Positions 8,315-18,095 are shown, counted from the first letter of the stretch. The stretch: 64,000 nucleotides of DNA from Corynebacterium casei LMG S-19264 (GCF_000550785.1 NZ_CP004350.1:1158009-1222008), one strand, 5' to 3'. Program-made: numbers and translations. Notes: generated from the letters alone by a model not told the origin.

Positions 8315-8821
8315 GTGCGCTATTTCTACGACACTGAGTTCATTGAAGACGGCCGAACCATTGAGCTCGTCTCAATCGGTATTGTCGCAGAAGATGGCCG
8401 TGAATATTACGCGGTGTCCACAGACTTCGACCCTGCTCGCGCCAATGCGTGGGTGAGGGAGAACGTCTTGGACAAACTGCCTAGCCCGCGCGATCCGGTA
8501 TGGAAGTCCAAGGACACCATCCGCGAAGAGGTCCTAGCGTTTCTTACTAAAGATAAGGCACCCATGCAGCTGTGGGCCTGGGTTGGTGCATATGACCATG
8601 TCGTCCTAGCACAATTGTGGGGCGATATGGCTGGGCTGCCGCGCAGCATCCCGCGCTACACGCGCGAGCTGCGCCAATATTGGGAGTTTGCCGGCCGCCC
8701 GCAGTTGCCAGCCATTCCTGATGGCAATCATGATGCTTTGGTGGATGCCCGCCATAACCTGGCTAAGTTCAAGACCTGTGCGCAGGCGCTCCCGCTATCT
8801 GCCGGCAACCGCGCAACCTAG
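8315..8821 (+). CDS. 3'-5' exoribonuclease of the RNase AS type
   Basis: DEDDh-type exonuclease resembling mycobacterial RNase AS (Rv2179c), which trims adenylate-rich 3' ends of RNA. 168 residues. All acidic and general-base residues are present: Asp6 and Glu8 in FYDTEF, Asp94 in AYDHV, His139 and Asp144 in GNHDALVDA. GTG 8315 is preferred because the protein then begins MRYFYDTEF like its mycobacterial relatives; the TTG at 8291 would add eight residues with no homology. The gene follows the acyltransferase gene after 11 nt. The family is clear. The RNA-directed activity is taken from the Mycobacterium homologue. Confidence 0.82.
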   Translation: MRYFYDTEFIEDGRTIELVSIGIVAEDGREYYAVSTDFDPARANAWVRENVLDKLPSPRDPVWKSKDTIREEVLAFLTKDKAPMQLWAWVGAYDHVVLAQLWGDMAGLPRSIPRYTRELRQYWEFAGRPQLPAIPDGNHDALVDARHNLAKFKTCAQALPLSAGNRAT

Positions 8822-8938
8822 TTGAAGTGTTTTAATTCTCCGAATTCTGTGCGATCTCCGCACCGTCTCGCCTGGTGGGAATGGCCCCGATTGGGGATTG
8901 TCAGGCTCTAAGATGTCATATTCGGCCAGCATCCATGA

Positions 8939-10348
<1,410 letters not shown>

Positions 10349-10370
10349 ACTCGCGGGCTAAGCGCTACAC

Positions 10371-10430
10371 AACCTCAAGGGAGTAGCCACCACAGAATTC
10401 AACGTGGTGGCTGCTCCCTTGAGGTTTTCC
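10371..10430. terminator. Very strong bidirectional terminator between aroG and pknL
   Basis: A 23-bp stem (10371-10393 with 10404-10426, one G-U pair) with a 10-nt loop and T-rich flanks on both sides separates two convergent genes. Confidence 0.93.
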
Positions 10431-10461
10431 AAGTTTTCCGACTTTTAGCTTTCAGGCCTTC

Positions 10462-12045
10462 TTAGCGAATCAGCCACGGGGTGGAACCGTAGTAGCCGGA
10501 GCCAAACCACCAGCCGGCTAGTCCTACGCCAGCTACGACAATGCCGACGACCACGAGCCACGCGATGAATCCCAGAGGCGATCGATTCGACAAAGGCTTT
10601 AAGATCGGCTCGTTCTCCGCTGTCGCCGGCGCCTGCGCATGAGCCTGCTGCTGGACCTGACCCGGTTGCCCCTGTTGTCCAGGAGCGGGTTGAACCTGGC
10701 CCTGGCCCTGAATCTGGCGCGGTGTCAGTCGCGTCTCAGGGTAATGAGGATTCTGGCCGGCAGCTGCAGCTCCTGCTGCACCAGCTGCATTCGCTGTACC
10801 GGCACCACCTGCAAAGCCTAGACCAGAAGCACCTGCACCGGCCGCGCCAGCACCGGCAGCAGCTGTGCCGGGGATTGTATTGGGCATTCCAGGAATGTTG
10901 TGCTGGTCATTGCGTGCATGGTCTTTGACAGGAGGGGCGACCGGCGGAGGACCATCGAAGCGGGTTTCAAAGCTCAACGGCTCGCGCGCAGGGCGTTCAT
11001 CTGGGCGCTCGCGGGGTTGGTCATAACGGGGCTCCACGGTAGTTGCATCATCTGCGATGGAGTCGCCGAAGACCTCGGTTGCTGGTTCAGAGGTGTCAAT
11101 AAAACCGGTGGGTTCAAAGACACTGCCGGAATCAATGCCATCCATGTTGGTTGGCTCAGCAGCTGTTCGCGCAGCCGCCGAATTGTGGGGGATAGGCACC
11201 AGATAGGTAGGAAGGTTGAGCTCTGCTGCGACATCATCAAGAGCCGCGAGGAACTCGCGGGCATCAGCGAAGCGTTCGCTGACATCGAATGAGGTGGCGC
11301 TGGCCACTAAGGCATCGACAAGCGGAGGCACCCCAGCAATCCGTGAAGACGGGCTGGGCACATCATTATCCAACCTATTCATCGCATGCCCCAGCGGAGT
11401 ATCACCGGAAAACGGGACCGTGCCGGTGAGAAGCTCAAACAACACGATGCCCGCCGAATACACGTCAGATGCGGCAGTAATATTCGCACCGGTGACTTGC
11501 TCCGGGGAGAGATAAGAAACCGTGCCCACAATCTGATTCGAGGTCACCGTCTGCGAACTGGTGGCGCGCACGAGGCCAAAGTCAGCGAGCTTGACCGTGT
11601 GGTCACCATTAATCAGCACATTATCCGGCTTGATATCGCGGTGCACCAAGCCCTTATCGTGGACAGCAATCAGACCCGCCAACACCGAACGCATCACCGC
11701 CAACGCCGCGTGCGGTGGCATTGGACCGCGCTCAGCGGTGAGCTCACGCAAAGTACCACCGGTAATAAGCTCCATAATGAGAAATACCGGGTCACCCTCA
11801 GCCGAGAAGTCATAAACATTGACCAGATTTGGGTGGGTTAGCTGCGCCATCGCACGTGCCTCGCGGCGGAAACGGTGGATGAACACATCATCCTGGCTGT
11901 ACTGGTCATGCATGACCTTTGCGGCCAACGCGCGGCCAAGGCGCAAATCTACACAGCGATAGACAGTAGACATGCCGCCGCGAGCAATCGGCCGGTCAAT
12001 GCGATACCGGTGCTCAAGGACATCTCCAACTTCCAACTGTGCCAT
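10462..12045 (-). CDS. pknL: Transmembrane Ser/Thr protein kinase PknL
   Basis: Hanks-type kinase that signals from the membrane to cell-wall and division targets. 527 residues from ATG 12045: kinase domain about 12-275 with Gly-rich loop ARGGMST, Lys43 in AAKV, catalytic HRD 135-137 and DFG 155-157. A long disordered linker follows, with Ala/Gly-rich and then Gln-rich tracts (about 400-470), then a single membrane helix near 491-514. Only about 12 residues would lie outside, so there is no PASTA sensor, as in mycobacterial PknL. The divergent gene at 12133 resembles Rv2175c, a PknL substrate. A TTG at 12087 would add 14 residues of no recognisable homology. Convergent with aroG. Confidence 0.9.
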   Translation of the reverse strand: MAQLEVGDVLEHRYRIDRPIARGGMSTVYRCVDLRLGRALAAKVMHDQYSQDDVFIHRFRREARAMAQLTHPNLVNVYDFSAEGDPVFLIMELITGGTLRELTAERGPMPPHAALAVMRSVLAGLIAVHDKGLVHRDIKPDNVLINGDHTVKLADFGLVRATSSQTVTSNQIVGTVSYLSPEQVTGANITAASDVYSAGIVLFELLTGTVPFSGDTPLGHAMNRLDNDVPSPSSRIAGVPPLVDALVASATSFDVSERFADAREFLAALDDVAAELNLPTYLVPIPHNSAAARTAAEPTNMDGIDSGSVFEPTGFIDTSEPATEVFGDSIADDATTVEPRYDQPRERPDERPAREPLSFETRFDGPPPVAPPVKDHARNDQHNIPGMPNTIPGTAAAGAGAAGAGASGLGFAGGAGTANAAGAAGAAAAGQNPHYPETRLTPRQIQGQGQVQPAPGQQGQPGQVQQQAHAQAPATAENEPILKPLSNRSPLGFIAWLVVVGIVVAGVGLAGWWFGSGYYGSTPWLIR

Positions 12046-12101
12046 GGCATCTAGTATGTACGATAAATCAACTAATTTGCGAACCAACGGGGCGTGACCT
12101 C

Positions 12102-12120
12102 AGATCAGTGACAGTGATCT
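12102..12120. promoter_or_regulatory. Inverted repeat in the pknL/HTH divergent promoter region
   Basis: AGATCA (12102-12107) and TGATCT (12115-12120) form a 6-bp inverted repeat with a 7-nt spacer, 13 bp before the HTH gene start. It is a possible operator for that DNA-binding protein; this is inference. Confidence 0.35.
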
Positions 12121-12132
12121 AAAGTAGGGGGC

Positions 12133-12501
12133 GTGATGGAACAAAACAAAGACTTAGACACCCTGTTGAGCAAGGACGAACTGCTCACCCTGCCTGAGGT
12201 TGCAGATGAACTAGGCATTGCGGTCACCCGCGTGCATGACCTGCTGCATGACAAGAAGCTCATCGCGCACACCCGTGATGGCGTGAAATACGTCCCGGCA
12301 TTGTTTATCAATGACAAGGGAGCAATCAATAAGTACGTTTCGGGCGCTATCACCGTGCTTTCCGATGGCGGCTTTAGCAACGCAGAAATCCTTGAGTACT
12401 TCTTCACCGAAGACGAGTCTCTGCCAGGCCGCCCCATCGACGGCTTGCAAGGCCACCTTGCGCGCGAAGTTATTCGCCGTGCACAGGCAATGGGCCTGTA
12501 G
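12133..12501 (+). CDS. Rv2175c-like winged-HTH DNA-binding protein, PknL partner
   Basis: Small cytosolic DNA-binding protein similar to Mycobacterium Rv2175c, whose DNA binding is switched off by PknL phosphorylation. 122 residues. An N-terminal helix-turn-helix lies near 20-45 (LLTLPEVADELGIAVTRVHD), followed by a beta-wing region and a C-terminal domain with ALFINDKG and LEYFFTED. In the mycobacterial protein the phosphosite is an N-terminal Thr; here Thr residues occur early (for example in DTLLSK). The start is GTG 12133 or ATG 12136; AGGGGG at 12126-12131 favours the latter slightly. Divergent from pknL with an 87-bp shared promoter region that contains an inverted repeat. Confidence 0.85.
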   Translation: MMEQNKDLDTLLSKDELLTLPEVADELGIAVTRVHDLLHDKKLIAHTRDGVKYVPALFINDKGAINKYVSGAITVLSDGGFSNAEILEYFFTEDESLPGRPIDGLQGHLAREVIRRAQAMGL

Positions 12502-12505
12502 CCAG

Positions 12506-14080
12506 CTAATTTACAGCTGTCTCGGCTTGCGTCGTTTCTACACGTGCGTGGGGAGTGGCAGTGGTGTTAAACATCCAGTGCACTGCCCAGCACGCCAGTA
12601 GCAGCGAGCCGAGTACCCACCACCAGGTGTAGAGCTGGTGGTTGCCGTCGCCAGAGAAGGCGAGCGCGACAAACACGGACGCGCCGGCGGAGAGTTGAAT
12701 CGTCCACAGCGGTGGACGTGCGACGCCCAGCAGAGTTACAACTGAGGCGAAGTACCATGGAAGCGTAACCGAGTTAAACATAAATGCCACCTGATAGGCC
12801 GCAGGAATGCCCAGCATGGCCGCGCGCCTATTGGCTCTAAACAGCCACCACATCAGCACAAGACCCAGCAGCATAAATACCGTTGCAATGGTGCGCATGA
12901 CATCCAGTATCTGGTTATAGGTGATGTCCTCATTGAGCGTGGTAATCAATGGCGCCAAAGTATCGGTTGCCACCGTCGGACCGGCGAGGGGATTAATCAC
13001 CTTGGAATTGCCGGTAATCTCAGACAACCAACCTGAAGACGTGCCCGAAGCCCAGGTTACGAGAGCTACAACGGCGACGGTCTCAATTACAGCGACCGCA
13101 CCGGAGACGATGAAAGCGGCGATCTTATTGAAGCGTTGCCCAAAGTGGTGCATCATCAACCACACCACGAATGGAACAGCAATAAAGGCAGTGGCCTTGA
13201 GCGACACCGCCACCGCAATCAACGCGATACCGGCGAGGTAGCGGTGATGCAGACAGGTTAGAAGCCCCACCGTGACAAGTGCGACCATGGTGGATTCATT
13301 GTGCATGCCACCGATGAGGTGCAAAATCATCACCGGGTTTGCGACACCCAACCACAACGCGAGCGTTGGGTCGCCGCCGAGTTTGCGGGCAATAACCGGG
13401 ATAGACCACGCGATGGCGGCGAAGCTCAATACTGAAATGAGCTTGTACACAAACACACCAATGGTGACGTTGTCGCCGACTAGGCGAGTAACCCCATCAC
13501 CAATCCACAAGTGCAGCGGGCCATAAGGCGTGGTGGTGTTGCGCCAGTCCTGGGAGACTTCCAACAAGAAGGGGCCGGGGTTCACCGCAGGGCCCTCGGT
13601 GTAAGGATCGAATCCGTCGCGGACCATCGCGCCCTGCATGAGGTAGGAATACACGTCCCGGGAGGACAGAGGAGCTGCCAGAAGAAGTGGCAGGATCCAC
13701 GCCCACATGGTCTTTTTCATGGTGGCGAACGCGGATTCATCGACCTCCGCCGGCGGCACGGGACGCGCGGCAAGGGCAAAACGATGAGTTGCCGGAGGCT
13801 CTTCTACTCCTCGCGTGTTGCGTCGAACGCTCGCGGAGACAATGAACTTGCCCGCCAAAATCCATGCGGCAATAAGAAGGAACATGCCGACCCAAAACAG
13901 CGTCATGCCAATGTTTCGGCCGTGCCCAGCTGAGAAGAAGCTGATGTTGAGTGCTTCTAAGATTCCGCCGCGGTTACGCGTAGCGCCGCCCGAATAGGAA
14001 GCGAGGGTGAGCACGATGGCGCCCACGACGCCTACGGCGAGGGCGCTAGGAAGCTTGATTGTCTTTGCTTGCTTCACCAT
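12506..14080 (-). CDS. mptA: Polyprenol-phosphomannose-dependent alpha-1,6-mannosyltransferase MptA
   Basis: GT-C type mannosyltransferase that extends the alpha-1,6 mannan core of lipomannan/lipoarabinomannan using decaprenyl-phosphomannose on the outer face of the membrane. 524 residues with about 12-13 hydrophobic segments. The first extracytoplasmic loop carries SSRDVYSYLMQGAM, where the Arg-Asp pair fits the acidic GT-C motif, followed by GFDPYTEGP. Gene order next to the prenyl synthase and pknL matches mycobacterial Rv2172c-Rv2176, including Rv2174 (mptA). A short gap of 9 nt follows the upstream prenyl synthase gene, with AGGGA as ribosome binding site, so both are probably one transcript. 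It complements pimB in the same window. Confidence 0.88.
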   Translation of the reverse strand: MVKQAKTIKLPSALAVGVVGAIVLTLASYSGGATRNRGGILEALNISFFSAGHGRNIGMTLFWVGMFLLIAAWILAGKFIVSASVRRNTRGVEEPPATHRFALAARPVPPAEVDESAFATMKKTMWAWILPLLLAAPLSSRDVYSYLMQGAMVRDGFDPYTEGPAVNPGPFLLEVSQDWRNTTTPYGPLHLWIGDGVTRLVGDNVTIGVFVYKLISVLSFAAIAWSIPVIARKLGGDPTLALWLGVANPVMILHLIGGMHNESTMVALVTVGLLTCLHHRYLAGIALIAVAVSLKATAFIAVPFVVWLMMHHFGQRFNKIAAFIVSGAVAVIETVAVVALVTWASGTSSGWLSEITGNSKVINPLAGPTVATDTLAPLITTLNEDITYNQILDVMRTIATVFMLLGLVLMWWLFRANRRAAMLGIPAAYQVAFMFNSVTLPWYFASVVTLLGVARPPLWTIQLSAGASVFVALAFSGDGNHQLYTWWWVLGSLLLACWAVHWMFNTTATPHARVETTQAETAVN

Positions 14081-14089
14081 GTGAAGTCC

Positions 14090-15190
14090 CTATTTTGCTC
14101 GTGCCGTGGACTTAATGGCCAAAGAACGCAGAAGTTCAGTGACATCAGAATTAACGTTTGCCTTAGCCAGGTGCGCTAATCCAGATTGGGTGAGGTCATC
14201 GATGCGCTTTTCGATTTCGGCCGGCGCACCGGAATCCTCAATCATCTGTGCCATCTTTGACAGCACTACGGGGTCAGCGGTGGTACCAAGATTCTCCCGC
14301 AAGAACTGTGCGGCGGCAGGATCCTGTTCATCCGCGCGCTGCAGTGCGATGGCCATCAAAACCGTGCGCTTGCCTTCACGAAGATCATCGCCGGAAGGCT
14401 TGCCCGTAATCTTTGGATCACCAAAGACGCCAAGCTGGTCATCACGCAGCTGGAACGCGATACCAATATCGCGGCCGTATCCACGGAATGCCTCAACGAG
14501 TGATTGCGGTGCACCAGCGATAGCCGCACCAAGGTGAAGCGGGCGCTCAATGGTGTAAGCAGCAGTCTTGAAACGGTTGACAGAATCAGACAACTCGACT
14601 GATTCAATGGCAGCAGCTTCCAAAGAGACATCAAGCAGCTGGCCGCCGATAACCTCGGTGCGCATCTCCCGCCACGGCTCACGGGCACGCTGGATCGCTG
14701 CTTGAGAAATGCCTGAATCCAAGAACATGTCTTCTGCCCACACCAGCGACATATCACCAATCAAAATGGCAGCGGCGCGGCCGAAGTCTTCGGAGTTACC
14801 CGTCCATCCCAGTTCGCGGTGCTTTGCCTCGACTGCACGGTGCACGGTTGGGTTGCCGCGGCGTGTATCGGAAGCATCCACAATGTCATCGTGGATGAGT
14901 GCGCAGGACTGGATGAACTCCAAAGAAGAAGCCGCGCGAAGCACAGCCTGTGGGTCTTCATCACCCAGCAAGCCATCCGCAGCGACGAAGCCCGCCCACG
15001 CATAGAGCGGGCGGATGCGTTTGCCGCCATCGAGGATGAAGCGCTCAAGGTGTTCAATGGCTTCGGTGACTGGCTTACCGATTTTGGCGATCTGAGGTTC
15101 GCGGTCCTTCAAAAAGTCGGCGAGTTCAGCACGAACGTGCTTAGGAACGTCGGCTAAAGGAAGTTGGTGGAAATCCTCAGAATTAGTCAT
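14090..15190 (-). CDS. idsA: Polyprenyl (geranylgeranyl) diphosphate synthase
   Basis: Trans-prenyl transferase that condenses isopentenyl diphosphate onto allylic diphosphates to give GPP/FPP/GGPP, precursors of decaprenyl phosphate, menaquinone tails and carotenoids. 366 residues. The first Asp-rich motif DDIVD is at 101-105 and the second, RDDQLGVFGD, near 246-255. GGKRIRP near 55-61 is the diphosphate-binding stretch. The neighbour mptA uses a polyprenol sugar donor, which fits. Product chain length cannot be fixed from sequence; the residues before the first motif (SCALIH) suggest a short-chain enzyme. ATG 15190 is supported by a TAGGCT box 7 nt upstream, so the message may be leaderless. 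I recall an idsA/crtE-type gene here in C. glutamicum. Confidence 0.88.
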   Translation of the reverse strand: MTNSEDFHQLPLADVPKHVRAELADFLKDREPQIAKIGKPVTEAIEHLERFILDGGKRIRPLYAWAGFVAADGLLGDEDPQAVLRAASSLEFIQSCALIHDDIVDASDTRRGNPTVHRAVEAKHRELGWTGNSEDFGRAAAILIGDMSLVWAEDMFLDSGISQAAIQRAREPWREMRTEVIGGQLLDVSLEAAAIESVELSDSVNRFKTAAYTIERPLHLGAAIAGAPQSLVEAFRGYGRDIGIAFQLRDDQLGVFGDPKITGKPSGDDLREGKRTVLMAIALQRADEQDPAAAQFLRENLGTTADPVVLSKMAQMIEDSGAPAEIEKRIDDLTQSGLAHLAKANVNSDVTELLRSLAIKSTARAK

Positions 15191-15197
15191 GGCTTTT

Positions 15198-15203
15198 AGC
15201 CTA
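15198..15203 (-). promoter_or_regulatory. -10 box for leaderless idsA transcript
   Basis: On the minus strand TAGGCT is followed after 7 nt by the ATG at 15190, with no Shine-Dalgarno sequence. Confidence 0.5.
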
Positions 15204-15221
15204 CCTTTAGCTATCCTGACT

Positions 15222-15788
15222 TTAGGAAAGCGGTAGCTGCGTCTTCAAGATTGCAAAAGGACGTTCGTCACCGGGGTACTGATGATGACGGACTAAGTCT
15301 GTAAAACCCATAGAACGGTAGAGGCTAAATGCACGGTTGGATTCGCCCGGAACCTCAGGTGTGGATAATAGTGCCCACTTGCCGGGCGCGTTCCATAACA
15401 GCTGTTTGAGCAACTCCCGGCCAAGTCCGTGGCCTTGCATGCGGGGGAGAACATGAATCTCTGCGACTTCGAAGTAGCTGCGAAGAATCTCCTGTTCTAC
15501 TTCGGTTGCCCCGCCTCGTTTCTGCAGTGCTAGGCGCAGTTGGCGGTCCCACCAGGAATCCGGTGTGCCAATGAAACCGTAGGCAACGGCCAACACTCCG
15601 GAAGCATCCTCGGCAATAAGTGCGGTAAATCCAGGCCGAATGATCTCTCGCTGCCATGAGTAAACCCGTCCATCACGGATCGCAGGGTCATAGCCCATGG
15701 CGCTGATATAGATATCCACCAAAGGTCCGGCGTTGAGCGCGAATTCTTGTGGTGAAAGACGGCGGATTGTTAATGACACATCCTCCAT
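15222..15788 (-). CDS. GNAT family N-acetyltransferase
   Basis: Acetyl-CoA-dependent N-acetyltransferase of unknown substrate. 188 residues with one GNAT fold. The acetyl-CoA pyrophosphate loop is RMQGHGLGRELL (about 118-129), preceded by a beta strand carrying EIHVLP, and the C-terminal half holds a typical SLYRSMGF motif. It resembles the GNAT protein (Rv2170-like) near mptA and idsA in mycobacteria. In C. glutamicum I recall metF at about this place, so this is a difference from that species. The start is uncertain by a few codons: GGAGG directly abuts the ATG at 15788, and a GTG three codons later is possible. Confidence 0.78.
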   Translation of the reverse strand: MEDVSLTIRRLSPQEFALNAGPLVDIYISAMGYDPAIRDGRVYSWQREIIRPGFTALIAEDASGVLAVAYGFIGTPDSWWDRQLRLALQKRGGATEVEQEILRSYFEVAEIHVLPRMQGHGLGRELLKQLLWNAPGKWALLSTPEVPGESNRAFSLYRSMGFTDLVRHHQYPGDERPFAILKTQLPLS

Positions 15789-15929
15789 CTAACAAAACTT
15801 TTGCCTTCAGTGGGGGAGATTGCCCCTGATAGTCCCGAATTAGTTCTTCTTTCCAGTGCCAATTTCGGTGAGCCGATCGTGGATTTTCGAAAACGTGAAA
15901 GTCTATGTGCTGCAAAAACCTTTACCTTT

Positions 15930-15949
15930 TCGAACATGTGAACTATACT
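15930..15949 (+). promoter_or_regulatory. Promoter with degenerate SOS-like half site before the HEPN gene
   Basis: TATACT (15944-15949) is a good -10 box. TCGAACATGTGAAC just upstream keeps the left half of the corynebacterial LexA box (TCGAACANNTGTTCGA) but not the right half. LexA control is therefore only a suggestion. Confidence 0.35.
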
Positions 15950-16041
15950 GGCGAATGAATGTACGAACGCACTTTTAATATAAGAGGCACGTAAACGAAC
16001 ACTGCTCCAACGGCAATCAGAAAGAAGAAGGAGGCAAGGCA

Positions 16042-16494
16042 ATGGCACAGGTAATTTCCGCTACAGCACGACGAGTTCAACGACAGGGTGGGCAAGGAGC
16101 TAAGCGTCAGCGTTTTCTGACTCAGGCCGCGCTTCTTCTTGCTGATGCCAAGTCAGATGCCGCGAAGGGCCGTATGGATCAGGCTTTGGAAAAGGCTTAC
16201 CAGGCGGCACTGCGAACCGCTGGTGCCTGTGTTGCTGGCTCTGCGACGGTGTCTAAGCGTCGACGCCTTCCCACCTCCGCGTGGGACCGTTTGTCCCTGG
16301 TTGGTGTGGCTGAAAAAGAGTGGGCAGAGAAGTTTCGTGCCTATTCCCGCACGCGCTCTCGCCTGGCGTCCGGAATGGACCGGGAAGTCGCAGACTCCGT
16401 AGTCTTTGGCCTGATGGATTTGGCCGCCCGCTTCTTGGAAGTCTCCGAATCCGGAACTCATGACTTTGATGGAATAGGCGGACAGGCTGCTTAA
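16042..16494 (+). CDS. SAV_6107-type HEPN domain protein
   Basis: Conserved actinobacterial protein of about 150 residues that I assign to the SAV_6107 HEPN family; biochemical function unknown. It is helical and basic at the N-terminus (ARRVQRQGGQGAKRQR), followed by repeated Ala-rich amphipathic helices, including FLTQAALLLADAKSDAA and MDQALEKAYQAALRTAG, which look like the HEPN four-helix core. A clear R-x4-6-H ribonuclease motif of toxin-type HEPN proteins is not visible, so nuclease activity is unlikely. AAGGAGG at 16028-16034 gives an excellent ribosome binding site for ATG 16042. No obvious operon partner; the DUF3040 gene starts 234 bp later. Confidence 0.75.
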   Translation: MAQVISATARRVQRQGGQGAKRQRFLTQAALLLADAKSDAAKGRMDQALEKAYQAALRTAGACVAGSATVSKRRRLPTSAWDRLSLVGVAEKEWAEKFRAYSRTRSRLASGMDREVADSVVFGLMDLAARFLEVSESGTHDFDGIGGQAA

Positions 16495-16728
16495 GCCGGG
16501 CAGGGGTAATCCAGTGAGGGTAACTGTTGTAAAAGGTGATGCAGGAAACTGCAGAACCGGGAACTAACCGCTTAGTGTGGGCGTTGTAGTAGATAGAACA
16601 AGAAATAATGTCACCGAATCGATAATCGGGTGCGTAAGCGCCTCGGTTATACTTGAAGGAAATACACGGTGACGGTTTGTTGACTTAGCTAAAACGTAAA
16701 TTATTAGCCCGGACTAATTGGAGGAACA

Positions 16729-17133
16729 GTGTCTCTTTCAGAGCAAGAGCAGCGCGCACTTCGCGAAATCGAGAAGTCGCTGCTTGCTGAGGATCCCAAG
16801 TTTGGCGCCTCCGTGTCCAGTGACTCTTCATTTGTTGGCTCCGGCGGCGCAATCACTTTGCGCGGCATCGCGCTCGTCGTTGTAGGTTTGGTCATGCTCG
16901 TGGGCGGCGTTGCCCTCGCGCAGAGCAGCCTATGGTTCGTACTACTATCCATTGCCGGCTTCCTGGTTATGTTTGGTTCAGGTATCTGGATGCTTCGCGG
17001 CTCAGGTACCGGCTCCCTTGGTTCTTCCAAGAAGGGCAAGAAATCAAAGTCAGGTCGTTCTGGCGCTGCTGACAGCAATGGTGCTGCCGGCAAGCTTGAG
17101 GAAAACTTCCGCCGCCGATTCGAAGAGCGCTAA
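16729..17133 (+). CDS. DUF3040 family membrane protein
   Basis: Small conserved actinobacterial membrane protein of unknown function. 134 residues. The N-terminal SLSEQEQRALREIEKSLLAEDP signature defines the family. Two hydrophobic segments follow (about 43-63 and 66-86), and a Lys/Ser/Gly-rich cytosolic tail ends in ENFRRRFEER. DUF3040 genes sit immediately upstream of mraZ in many actinobacteria (Rv2169c neighbourhood), which suggests but does not prove a link to cell envelope growth. GTG 16729 follows GGAGG (16721-16725). A strong terminator after the gene separates it from the dcw cluster. Confidence 0.82.
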   Translation: MSLSEQEQRALREIEKSLLAEDPKFGASVSSDSSFVGSGGAITLRGIALVVVGLVMLVGGVALAQSSLWFVLLSIAGFLVMFGSGIWMLRGSGTGSLGSSKKGKKSKSGRSGAADSNGAAGKLEENFRRRFEER

Positions 17134-17156
17134 ATAGTTACAGCTCTTTAACTAAC

Positions 17157-17200
17157 CAACAGCCCGGTCCGCGTTTAGCGGGGCCGGGCTGTTGGCGTTT
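17157..17200 (+). terminator. Strong terminator after the DUF3040 gene
   Basis: Arms CCAACAGCCCGGTCCGC and GCGGGGCCGGGCTGTTGG (one extra base) enclose a GTTTA loop and are followed by CGTTTTGG. Confidence 0.88.
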
Positions 17201-17218
17201 TGGACTCTGGAGGCAAGT

Positions 17219-17256
17219 CCCCACTTTCGCCCACCCGCAGTCCCCACTTTGCCCCA
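17219..17256 (-). promoter_or_regulatory. Second MraZ-box cluster in inverted orientation
   Basis: On the minus strand four TGGG-type boxes are seen: TGGGG (17256-17252), TGGGG (17246-17242), TGGGC (17233-17229) and TGGGG (17223-17219). Within each pair the spacer is exactly 5 nt; the pairs are 8 nt apart. This is the same unit as in the mraZ promoter 300 bp downstream, but it points the other way. Confidence 0.5.
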
Positions 17257-17510
17257 CCAGTCGCCTCGCAAGTTGGTCTGGTGCTGCCGATATCCTTTTG
17301 GGTGTCAAAATGCCTGTTCGCAAGTGAGTCGCGGGGTCGGTGTGTGCTTAAGCAAGCCAATTTGTTAATGGTGCTGCAGTGGTGGGTGTTGCTGTAGGGG
17401 TGCAGGGGGATGGCTGTCAAGGTGGTTTTGGGGAATTTCCCCCACTGATTTTCTGTGCGTTGAGCTGCGAATATGCTGGCTTTATTGAAGTGACACGCGG
17501 CTAAAACTGT

Positions 17511-17551
17511 TATAGGTGGGTGAAAGTGGGGTAGAGTGGGGCGCAGCGGGT
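17511..17551 (+). promoter_or_regulatory. mraZ promoter with four phased MraZ boxes
   Basis: TGGGT (17517-17521), TGGGG (17527-17531), TGGGG (17537-17541) and CGGGT (17547-17551) repeat every 10 bp with 5-nt spacers, the known MraZ operator layout. A weak -10-like TATAGG at 17511-17516 abuts the first box, so MraZ binding would block RNA polymerase and autoregulate the dcw cluster. The rest of the 504-bp gap 17134-17637 shows only the terminator and the inverted cluster. Confidence 0.82.
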
Positions 17552-17637
17552 GAGAAGTGGTGAGAATCTAGCATTCACACGGCTTCACATTCGTAAAGAG
17601 GAAACCGGTGTTGTTAAGCAGGGAAGGTGGAACCGGG

Positions 17638-18072
17638 ATGTTTCTCGGAACCTACACTCCGAAACTTGACGACAAAGGTCGACTGACACTTCCAGCGAAG
17701 TTCCGTGATGAGCTTGCTGGAGGGCTGATGGTGACAAAAGGGCAAGACCACTCCTTGGCTGTGTATCCCCGTGAGGAATTCGCGGAAAGAGCACGCAAAG
17801 CAGCGGCCGTGTCTAGAACGAATCCGGAAGCGCGTGCGTTTATTCGTAACCTGGCGGCCAGCGCGGATGAGCAAAGGCCTGATGGAAGCGGTCGAATCAC
17901 ACTGTCAGCGGCACACCGTGAATACGCCAGTCTTTCTAAAGAGTGCGTGGTTATCGGTTCAGTTGATTTCCTTGAGATTTGGGACGCGGCCGCTTGGGCT
18001 GAATACCAGTCACAAACTGAAGACGCCTACTCGGCAGCCGACGCGGATGACGTCCTCGGTGGCTTGTTGTAA
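17638..18072 (+). CDS. mraZ: Transcriptional regulator MraZ
   Basis: DNA-binding protein of the AbrB/SpoVT-like double-wing type that binds TGGG repeats and controls the dcw operon. 144 residues from ATG 17638. Two MraZ half-domains are seen: [15 protein letters not shown] with LPAKFRDEL at about 1-30, and [18 protein letters not shown] at about 82-100, each carrying the DXXGR motif. ATG 17638 is chosen because MraZ proteins begin MFxG; the GTG at 17608 has its own good ribosome binding site (AGAGG) and would add ten residues. Four boxes for the protein lie in its own promoter. A structured 200-nt gap separates it from rsmH. Confidence 0.93.
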   Translation: MFLGTYTPKLDDKGRLTLPAKFRDELAGGLMVTKGQDHSLAVYPREEFAERARKAAAVSRTNPEARAFIRNLAASADEQRPDGSGRITLSAAHREYASLSKECVVIGSVDFLEIWDAAAWAEYQSQTEDAYSAADADDVLGGLL

Positions 18073-18095
18073 GGCGAATGAGAACTGGAAAGAGT

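Noticed and set aside
10462..10600. Extracellular PASTA sensor on PknL
   Set aside because: Only about a dozen residues follow the membrane helix.
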